Origin: a virus
IMG/VR virus record: IMGVR_UViG_3300017960_000001
Location: 30,120 to 94,119 of that record
Direction: 5' to 3' (one strand)
Length of the DNA stretch: 64,000 bases
Shown: piece after piece, positions 58,119 through 64,000 of the stretch
Layout of the letters: each line of letters opens with the position of its first letter
Numbering within the stretch: the first letter of the stretch is position 1
Made by a program: the position numbers and the translations under genes
Notes under the pieces: generated by a model
The model's input: only the letters and a program-made list of their open reading frames with translations
Told to the model about the DNA's origin: nothing
The model's database searches: none

Positions 58119-58148
58119 ACGGGCAACAACAACACGGGGAGCGCGACA

Positions 58149-58454
58149 ATGACCAACGAAACCAGCACGGCGATGATCATCGCGGCACAGATGGGGGGGA
58201 TCGGGAGACTGCGGGCGATGGTGGCGGCGAGCCACATGGCCGACCACGACAACGGGTTGAGCTTCCGGTTCAAGGGTAGCCGGGCCGCCAACTACGTGAA
58301 GGTCACGCTGGACCCCGACGACACCTACACCGTGGAGTTTTGGAAAATCCGCGGCGTGTTCAGCATGGACAAGGTCGAGGAATTGGGCGGGGTCTACTGC
58401 GACCAGCTGATCCCGTTGTTCGAGTCGACCACCGGCCTTTACCTGACTCTGTAG
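58149..58454 (+). CDS. Conserved small phage protein
   Basis: The ATG at 58149 gives 101 residues; the cassette ATG at 58113 would add 12. The pattern MGGIGRLRAMVAASHM, LSFRFKGSRAANYVKVTL, DDTYTVEFWKI and GVYCDQLIPLFESTTGLYL matches a family common in many phages whose function is unknown. It is probably a small single-domain alpha/beta protein. Confidence 0.68.
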   Translation: MTNETSTAMIIAAQMGGIGRLRAMVAASHMADHDNGLSFRFKGSRAANYVKVTLDPDDTYTVEFWKIRGVFSMDKVEELGGVYCDQLIPLFESTTGLYLTL

Positions 58455-58463
58455 GAGGACACG

Positions 58464-58685
58464 ATGTCAAACCAAACCGAAGCAACGTGCCCGCATTGCG
58501 GCGGCGAGCTGACCGCGATCCGCGAACAAGAAATCGAATACCGAAAGGTAATCGTCAACACGTCAACCGGCGCCGTCGACTACCACCAGCAAAAGTCGGA
58601 GCCACCGCGGATCACCCTCCGGTGCCCGGGGTGCTGCTGGAATTGCGCGCCCGACGAATACAAGCGAATCGTGACGGGGGGATAA
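58464..58685 (+). CDS. Small zinc-ribbon protein
   Basis: The 73-residue protein has CPHCGGELTAI near the start and LRCPGCCWNC near the end, a four-cysteine zinc ribbon separated by a strand-rich insert. GGAGGACAC precedes the start. No function is known. Confidence 0.62.
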   Translation: MSNQTEATCPHCGGELTAIREQEIEYRKVIVNTSTGAVDYHQQKSEPPRITLRCPGCCWNCAPDEYKRIVTGG

Positions 58686-58687
58686 TC

Positions 58688-59527
58688 GTGAATCTGTCGA
58701 AGGGACAAGTGACAGTGCTCGAGGAAGCGTTCCGGTGCGAGTACATCGCGCGGCGCCGGGTGGCGCCCGGGCTGCGTGTGTTGGTCGACGCGGGCTACCT
58801 CCGGCCGACCGACAAGGGGCACGTGGGGCAACGGTTCGAGATCACCGACGCCGGCCGCGTGGCTCTCTCCACGGCGCTGAACACCGGGGACAACGTCGCA
58901 CCCGACCCGCCGGCCCCGGGGTGGCAGGACACCGACACGGACACGGACGAGGACGCGGGGCCGGATCCGACACCGGCCGCCGAGCCTCCGACCGACGACC
59001 AAAAGCTGGCGAGCTTCGCCGAGGACATGACGGCCAAGGGCTACATGGTCGAGCGGGTCGACGACCGGACGATCCGAGCATCCCTCGGTGACGGGTGGTC
59101 GGCGGTGTTCGAGTTGACCGATCGCGGTTGGATGTGCCGGGACCACACGAACCCACCGACGGACGCCGACGCGCCCGCGGCGCCGACCGTCGCCGGGGCT
59201 CTGTTCAACGGCACCACCACGGGGCCCACCGCGGCCTCTGAGCCGGCGCCGGTCGAGCCGAAACCCGGAACCCCGGCCGCGTTCTTCGCGGCGAAGGACG
59301 CCGAACGGCTGGCGCGTGTGCGGACTCTGGCCGAGTCTGCCGCCGAGGTGATAGTATGGGGGGCGAACCCGGGGCTCTGCCAAGTCGAGCACGGCGACGA
59401 AGCTTTCTGGATGAAGCGCGACCTCGCCGAGGGCGAGCTTGAGCGGGGCGGGATGGCGCATGTCGACGACACCGAACGACCTGCGAAACCGTACCCGACG
59501 AGGGGCAAGGTTTTCCGCCGGGTGTAG
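58688..59527 (+). CDS. Hypothetical protein with winged-helix-like N-terminus
   Basis: The GTG at 58688 gives 279 residues. The first 65 (TVLEEAFRCEYIARRRVAPG, LRVLVDAGYLRPTDKGH, FEITDAGRVAL) follow the winged-helix pattern of phage regulatory proteins. Acidic Pro/Asp/Thr-rich linkers separate two later domains, including WSAVFELTDRGWMCRDH and FWMKRDLAEGELERGGM. A DNA-binding role is likely for the N-terminus only. Confidence 0.55.
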   Translation: MNLSKGQVTVLEEAFRCEYIARRRVAPGLRVLVDAGYLRPTDKGHVGQRFEITDAGRVALSTALNTGDNVAPDPPAPGWQDTDTDTDEDAGPDPTPAAEPPTDDQKLASFAEDMTAKGYMVERVDDRTIRASLGDGWSAVFELTDRGWMCRDHTNPPTDADAPAAPTVAGALFNGTTTGPTAASEPAPVEPKPGTPAAFFAAKDAERLARVRTLAESAAEVIVWGANPGLCQVEHGDEAFWMKRDLAEGELERGGMAHVDDTERPAKPYPTRGKVFRRV

Positions 59528-59548
59528 CTCAACGCGGGAGGTCTGCAC

Positions 59549-60169
59549 ATGGGACGGGACACCATTCTCTCAGTAGCACCGGGCACGCCGGGCCGGGTGA
59601 TCGCTTGGATCACCGGGCTACTCGTCGCAGCCGGCACCGCGGCGACGGCGATCGCCGGGGCGGTGTCTGCCTTCGGAGCCCAGGCTGAAACCGAAGCCAG
59701 CTACGCCGTGACGCGCACGCGGATCGAGTTCCTAGCGAAGCAGCTGGAATCCACTCAGGGCGAGCTGGCCCGGCTCAGAGCGGAGAACGACAAGCTCCGC
59801 GACACTGTGAACCGGGACCGAGAGAATCGGCTCAGGGACCGCGTGGCTGACGCTCTGCGGGTGGCCGACGGGCGGGACCGGATCGCCGCCCGGGGAGGTG
59901 GTGGCGGGTCGGGGGCTGGCTACGGGCTGGGAGCCGGCGGGTTGAGCGGTGGTGGCGGGTCGGTTTCCGGGCGCCGCGGTGGCGGGGCGAAACCGGCGAG
60001 CAAACCACCGACGACGAGCGGACCGCCCGACGAGCTAGACGACCTGCTCGCCGAGGGTGCAGCTGAACCACCGCCGAAGCCTGACCCGGTCCAGAAAACG
60101 GCGCCGGCGGGGCCGGGTGCGGACCCGTTGCCGAAGTCCCTGGACGCTGCGATGGAGGCCAAGCACTAA
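59549..60169 (+). CDS. Membrane protein with coiled coil and Gly-rich linker
   Basis: The 206-residue protein has one N-terminal transmembrane helix (VIAWITGLLVAAGTAATAIA), then a coiled coil (FLAKQLESTQGELARLRAEN) and a Gly-rich linker near residue 115 (GGGGGSGAGYGLGAGGLSGG) leading to a Pro-rich, acidic end. It might be a late membrane-associated protein, possibly in lysis or envelope contact. No family is recognised. Confidence 0.55.
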   Translation: MGRDTILSVAPGTPGRVIAWITGLLVAAGTAATAIAGAVSAFGAQAETEASYAVTRTRIEFLAKQLESTQGELARLRAENDKLRDTVNRDRENRLRDRVADALRVADGRDRIAARGGGGGSGAGYGLGAGGLSGGGGSVSGRRGGGAKPASKPPTTSGPPDELDDLLAEGAAEPPPKPDPVQKTAPAGPGADPLPKSLDAAMEAKH

Positions 60170-60172
60170 CGC

Positions 60173-60201
60173 TTGACGCGGGGGGCTGCCGGCAGTAGTA
60201 T
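60173..60201 (+). promoter_or_regulatory. Promoter
   Basis: TTGACG (60173-60178), 17 bases, TAGTAT (60196-60201). The stretch AACGCTTGACGCG matches the promoter at 37499. Transcription would start near 60208, before AAGGGGG and the ATG at 60225. Confidence 0.65.
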
Positions 60202-60224
60202 CACCACAACCGAAGGGGGCTACC

Positions 60225-60776
60225 ATGACCGACGACGCCGCCACCGGTGCGGACGCCACCGAAGAACTGACCGAGGACGCGCTGAAACGAGCGGCCGCCG
60301 AGGACCACCGGAGGATCCGGGCCCTCGAACGGGCGGTCGAGTTCGCCCGCGAGACTCTCCTCGCGTGGGACACCGACGACGCCGACGACGTGCCGACCGA
60401 CACAGTCTGCAAGGTGCTCGACAAGCTCGACGAGTTGGCCGACGGTGTCGGCGATGCTGAGACTTGGGATCGGGACGCGGCGATCGTATACGCCCGGGCG
60501 ATGGTGTGGGAGGCATACCACGAACTGCGCGCACCGGGCGCCGAGAAGATCAACGGCGCCGAGCGGTCGGAGCTTTTCCGGGCGTGCCGGGCGGTGCTCG
60601 CGTTCGACCGAGAAAAACGGTGCGCCGGGTGCGGGCTCACGAAAGGCGAGCACGTCGGGACCCGCAAGCTCTGCCCCGACGCGGCGACCAACGCGGCAAC
60701 CTGGCAGGATCCCGACGACCCTGCGCTGCTCACGAACATCCTCGCCGACGACGGCGACGACAACGGCAACCAATAG
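60225..60776 (+). CDS. Hypothetical acidic protein with zinc pair
   Basis: The 183-residue protein is helical and acidic (TEELTEDALKRAAAEDHRRI; VCKVLDKLDELADGVGD). A CAGCGLTKGEH segment then TRKLC near residue 130 could bind zinc. It is first in the operon from the promoter at 60173. No function is assigned. Confidence 0.58.
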   Translation: MTDDAATGADATEELTEDALKRAAAEDHRRIRALERAVEFARETLLAWDTDDADDVPTDTVCKVLDKLDELADGVGDAETWDRDAAIVYARAMVWEAYHELRAPGAEKINGAERSELFRACRAVLAFDREKRCAGCGLTKGEHVGTRKLCPDAATNAATWQDPDDPALLTNILADDGDDNGNQ

Positions 60777-60785
60777 GAGGGGCCA

Positions 60786-61295
60786 ATGTTCAAAGAAATC
60801 TTCAACCCGACCGTAACGAACATCGATCTCAGCCGAGCGAAGGGGGACGAGGACACCGGCGTCAAGGTGGTGATGTCTCTCAAGATGCAGTTGGAGGACG
60901 ACCACGCCGACGACCTCGGCGCAACCGTCAAGGCTTTGATCGACGCGAGGCTCGCCGACGACGGGGCCCGGGTGCATCCGTTCAGTAAGGTTCAGCTGGA
61001 CGTCACCTATTCCGACCTCGCGCTCACGGTCTACGACGGCAAGGGGGTGAAGTTCGAGGCGTTGCCGTGCACCGCGTCCGGGCTCGCTCTGGTGAAGTCG
61101 AAGGACGACCCGTGCAACGCGGTGCTGACTTGGAAGGTGTCGATCCCGCCGGTCAAGTGGACCGACCTCCAATACCTGATCGCGTTCCTACAGGCGCCGG
61201 AACCGATCAAGCTCAAGCTCGCCTACCGCCAGCAAGAGATGGACGTCGACCCGCCACCGGAGACGGACGGCGACGACGCCACCGACGCGGCCTAA
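60786..61295 (+). CDS. Hypothetical protein
   Basis: The 169-residue protein is strand-rich (VKVVMSLKMQLEDDHADDLG; VQLDVTYSDLALTVYDGKGV; AVLTWKVSIPPVKWTDL), suggesting a single beta sandwich, with an acidic tail. GGAGGGG precedes the ATG. No family is recognised. Confidence 0.58.
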   Translation: MFKEIFNPTVTNIDLSRAKGDEDTGVKVVMSLKMQLEDDHADDLGATVKALIDARLADDGARVHPFSKVQLDVTYSDLALTVYDGKGVKFEALPCTASGLALVKSKDDPCNAVLTWKVSIPPVKWTDLQYLIAFLQAPEPIKLKLAYRQQEMDVDPPPETDGDDATDAA

Positions 61296-61298
61296 CCC

Positions 61299-61721
61299 AT
61301 GCCGGGAACAGGAATACCACTCGAAGCCGAGCAGGTGCTGCCGTTCAACTGCCCTCAGTGCGAGGGCACCGGGGCGATCACCGTGTCGCCGACGTTGGGG
61401 ACGGGGGCCGAGCCTGAGTTTCAGCTACGGTGCGGGGCGTGCGGGTTCATATGGCGATGGACCGAGGCCCAGCTGGTCGAGGCTCAGCGTGCGTTCGAGC
61501 TACATTCCCGCGGGGTGCGCCGCCGGGACGGCGAGCCGCTGACCGCGGACGACGCGCGGCGCCTCACCGAGGGGTTTGCCAAGGTGGCGGTGCCGTTCAA
61601 GAAAATGAGCGAGGCGATCGCCGAGGCGGCGTCGGCGATGCTCGAGCTTGCGAAGCTCTACGACGTCCCGGGGATCACCGACGGGGCGGAAAGCGAGGAC
61701 GACGATGGACCCGAAAGTTGA
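61299..61721 (+). CDS. Zinc-ribbon protein with helical tail
   Basis: The 140-residue protein carries CPQCEGTGAI and LRCGACGFIWRW, a zinc ribbon in its first 50 residues. Two helices follow (AEAASAMLELAKLYDV) and an acidic end. Its stop lies inside the next gene (overlap 17 bases). It is possibly nucleic-acid-binding. Confidence 0.6.
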   Translation: MPGTGIPLEAEQVLPFNCPQCEGTGAITVSPTLGTGAEPEFQLRCGACGFIWRWTEAQLVEAQRAFELHSRGVRRRDGEPLTADDARRLTEGFAKVAVPFKKMSEAIAEAASAMLELAKLYDVPGITDGAESEDDDGPES

Positions 61722-62349
61722 GGCTCGGCTCGGGCTGGCGATGAAGGCCAGCGTCGCACGTCCGGCCCGGTATTGGCTGACCTACGTGTGGACGTGGCCG
61801 ACCGACCTGCTCGCGTGGGTCGCGGTGTTGTTCGTCCGGGTGGCGTGGGGTGCGAAGGTGTTCTGGCTGGACGGGCTGTGGTGCGAGCTACGGGCCGACA
61901 GCTGGCCGGCGCGCACGTGGTATCGAGGCTGGCTCGGGACGACCCTCGGCCACGGTGGGCTGCTTGGCCCGGGGGTCGGGGGCGGGCCGGGGTTGGACAC
62001 CGACACGGAACGCCACGAACTGCACCACGTCGAGCAGTACGAGGCAGCCATGCTCGCGGCGTTCGTGGTCGGGGTCGCGGTGGCGGCGGTCCTTCTCTCC
62101 TTCGGTCACCCGGTCGCCGCGGCGTGGACGGGTGGTGCGGTGTGGGTCACGGGCGGGGGGCTGACCTACCTCGCAGCCTTGCTGACAGCGTGGCTACGTG
62201 GGGAATCCGCCTACACCGGATCACACTTGGAAGAGAGGGCCTACGCCGCCGACACGATCCGCGAGGTGAGGGCGTGGGCCGGGCGCCACAAGCTCCCCTA
62301 CGTCGCCGACGTGGAGCTTCGAGAGATTCTCGCCGCGGGGCCCGAATGA
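61705..62349 (+). CDS. Integral membrane protein with HExxH motif
   Basis: The ATG at 61705 gives 214 residues with four or more hydrophobic helices (LTYVWTWPTDLLAWVAVLFV; MLAAFVVGVAVAAVLLSFG; AVWVTGGGLTYLAALLTAW). Between the first and second groups is TERHELHHVEQYEAA, a HExxH zinc-peptidase motif, with an acidic EHAxE-type third ligand not certain. The HExxHVxQ form resembles known membrane or secreted metallopeptidase motifs. A phage membrane protease would be unusual, and activity is not shown. Confidence 0.62.
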   Translation: MDPKVEARLGLAMKASVARPARYWLTYVWTWPTDLLAWVAVLFVRVAWGAKVFWLDGLWCELRADSWPARTWYRGWLGTTLGHGGLLGPGVGGGPGLDTDTERHELHHVEQYEAAMLAAFVVGVAVAAVLLSFGHPVAAAWTGGAVWVTGGGLTYLAALLTAWLRGESAYTGSHLEERAYAADTIREVRAWAGRHKLPYVADVELREILAAGPE

Positions 62350-62531
62350 ATCTCGACAACATAGAACCGCGGATCACGATCAACGACGACGGGGATCCGG
62401 TGATCGAGTGCACGCGGTCAGGCTGTCCGGCCTATGGAGATTGTCCCGAGTTCGGGGTGTTCGACGAGTCTCCCTGTATCCCGGGGTGGCGCCGGATGGT
62501 CCGCAATCTCCAATCGCACGCGGACAAATGA
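62346..62531 (+). CDS. Small Cys-rich protein
   Basis: ATGA overlap with the membrane protein gene; 61 residues (MNLDNIEPRITINDDGDPVI). Three Cys in CTRSGCPAYGDC and one in SPCIPG suggest a metal site. The function is unknown. Confidence 0.58.
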   Translation: MNLDNIEPRITINDDGDPVIECTRSGCPAYGDCPEFGVFDESPCIPGWRRMVRNLQSHADK

Positions 62532-62553
62532 TCCACTGAGAAAGGGGGACACG

Positions 62554-64000
62554 ATGCCGATCAAGGGATCCGTGACGGTGACCGACGCCGTCGAGCTACT
62601 GAACGCCGCAGCCGAGGCTGACCCGGACGCGATCGGGCGGTTGATGAACCACCGCGAGTGGTGCACCGGTAATCTCTTGAGCGTGAGGGGGGTGCAGATT
62701 ATGGCTGATCCCGTGCCGGGCAAGCCAGGGGAGTATACCAACACCCGGATCGGGATCCTCGGATTGCTCAACGGAATCTTCGGGGAGGACCGAGACGGGT
62801 GGGGAACGATCGCGGCGGTGTTCGATGTGGTCTGCCCCGGGGCTTGCGAGGTTCCCGAGGGGGCGGTCGCCGGCGACACGTGCCGAACGTGCGAGGCTCG
62901 GCTCGAGGTGGGCCAGCTCACCGGGTTCAAGAACCTCGGCCGCGGGGACAACGGACCGCTGCCCGACGGGGCTGCCGACGTGGTCCAGCTATCGGACCAC
63001 CGGCGGGCGATCGTGGTGGACGACCTGTGCGAGGCGTGGCGGGACTTCCTGCTCAACTCGCCGGGGGGGTTGGTGGAGTTCGGGGCGTGGCGGGACCGGG
63101 TGAAGGAAGTCCTTGTCGGTCACTACCCGGACATTGCAGACCTCGACCCCGGGATCGAGCGGTGCCCGAACCCGGTCAACACGGACTGCGACAAGCTCGG
63201 ACCGCGGGTGCGGTGCCGGCAGGGGAGCAGACCGGGGACGATCACTCTCGTAATCACCGACGCCGACGGCCGGGAGGTCGAGCGACGCGAGGACCTGATC
63301 GACGACATCGGGATCACCGACGAGGCTGTGACGCGCCCGATCCTCGGCGCCGTTCCCGGCATGGACTACCACGACTCCCTGATCGAAGGCGCCGACGAGC
63401 CGACCATCGACGAGGTCGCCGCGAACCTGAGCGTGGCCCACCCCGACCACTCTTTCTACGTCGACCGAAGCGAGGAGGTGGCGGTTATCGCGTGCCACTT
63501 GGATCGGGAGGGGTCCGACGGCCCGGCGCCGATGGATTGCAGCTGCGAGTGTTGCGGGTGCGACCTCACCGAGATCAACTACCGGCGCACGGCCGACGAT
63601 GCCGAGGTCTGCGCGGATTGCCTCGCGGCATTGGCGGCGGACACCGGGGCGCCCGCACAACCGAGCAAGGCTGAACTGGACGAGCGGATCGGCGGGGCGA
63701 TCCAACGGTCGGCACAACGGGACGACGGGACCACCGCCGAGCCGGGGCACCGGATCCACTTGCTCGAGGTGCAACTCAACAAGGCCGACGCGGCGATCGC
63801 CGAATGGAAATCCGCCAACGCCGAACAGGCCGCGCGGATCGAGAGGTTGGAGCGCGAGCTTGCGAACTGGAACTGCTCCGAGTGCGGGTGGCACAGGGCG
63901 GTTGACGGGGGCGCCGATACGGAGGGGCCCGATAGCCTCGTAGTTGACGAAGGCGGGGTTGTGGCGATCTACGAGCGCAGCGCCGAGCCTACCAGCGAGG
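62554..64000 (+). CDS. Large zinc-site-rich protein, truncated by the window end
   Basis: A GAAAGGGGG site precedes the ATG at 62554, and the frame stays open for 482 codons to the edge. I read helical and alpha/beta regions with repeated Cys pairs: CPGACEVP and CRTCEARL near residue 95-115, SCECCGCDLTE with VCADC near residue 330-355, and a coiled coil leading to WNCSECGWHRAV near residue 450. Other regions include IDDIGITDEAVTRPILGAVP. The gene may be several zinc modules in tandem. Its end and function are unknown. Confidence 0.68.
   Translation, partial: MPIKGSVTVTDAVELLNAAAEADPDAIGRLMNHREWCTGNLLSVRGVQIMADPVPGKPGEYTNTRIGILGLLNGIFGEDRDGWGTIAAVFDVVCPGACEVPEGAVAGDTCRTCEARLEVGQLTGFKNLGRGDNGPLPDGAADVVQLSDHRRAIVVDDLCEAWRDFLLNSPGGLVEFGAWRDRVKEVLVGHYPDIADLDPGIERCPNPVNTDCDKLGPRVRCRQGSRPGTITLVITDADGREVERREDLIDDIGITDEAVTRPILGAVPGMDYHDSLIEGADEPTIDEVAANLSVAHPDHSFYVDRSEEVAVIACHLDREGSDGPAPMDCSCECCGCDLTEINYRRTADDAEVCADCLAALAADTGAPAQPSKAELDERIGGAIQRSAQRDDGTTAEPGHRIHLLEVQLNKADAAIAEWKSANAEQAARIERLERELANWNCSECGWHRAVDGGADTEGPDSLVVDEGGVVAIYERSAEPTSE

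Noticed and set aside
1-64000. tRNA genes or CRISPR arrays
   Set aside because: I saw no convincing cloverleaf or regularly spaced direct repeats. A covariance-model scan would be needed to exclude a divergent tRNA.

Overview
The window is a 64-kb stretch of a high-GC, tightly packed, contractile-tailed (myovirus-type) bacteriophage genome. Every gene I can support reads left to right. Most genes abut or overlap by 1-8 bases, often as ATGA or GTGA junctions. I see no tRNA, rRNA, CRISPR array, insertion sequence or integrase. The host is not identifiable. High GC, TTGACA-N17 promoters with TANNNT-like -10 boxes and several apparently leaderless start sites would fit an actinobacterium or another high-GC host. 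A Gram-negative host is not excluded.

Layout. (1) 1-29.9 kb, virion module: appendage-like proteins and a permuted papain-like hydrolase; head-tail connector and completion proteins; tail terminator; tail sheath; tail tube; tail chaperone-like proteins; tape measure; CIS-tube-like and LysM-like baseplate proteins; hub (gpD-like), spike (gpV-like), wedge (gp25-like), baseplate J and tail protein I; several large fibre or adhesin-like proteins. Terminase, portal and major capsid genes are not in the window and presumably lie upstream. (2) 30-37.5 kb, small genes behind repeated promoter cassettes: a stand-alone CheY-like receiver, zinc-binding proteins, and a GHKL-type ATPase carrying a C-terminal HExxH motif. 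(3) 37.5-43.3 kb, regulation, recombination and replication: a double-HTH regulator, a RecB/Cas4-like nuclease, a single-strand annealing protein, an HTH protein, a lambda-O-like initiator with a candidate origin in and upstream of its gene, and a DnaB-like helicase. (4) 43.3-51.5 kb, lysis enzymes (amidase, membrane-anchored lytic transglycosylase), an HNH protein, a Rad50/RecF-like ATPase and small membrane proteins including a holin candidate. (5) 51.5-64 kb, regulators (winged helix, excisionase-like, ribbon-helix-helix), a DNA methyltransferase, a RuvC-like protein, an ASCH protein, a zeta-toxin-like kinase, a membrane HExxH protein and many zinc-ribbon proteins. The last gene runs off the end.

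Most notable features: a seven-copy promoter cassette of rigid geometry (TTGACR-N17-10 box-N6/7-ATGATGACG); a 30-bp imperfect repeat shared between the initiator leader and the middle of the initiator gene; a recurrent beta-rich module ending in a GGTANAVLGF-like motif, inserted into neck, sheath and tail proteins; an 11-G tract whose +1 slippage would fuse two zinc-ribbon genes; and the GHKL/HExxH fusion.
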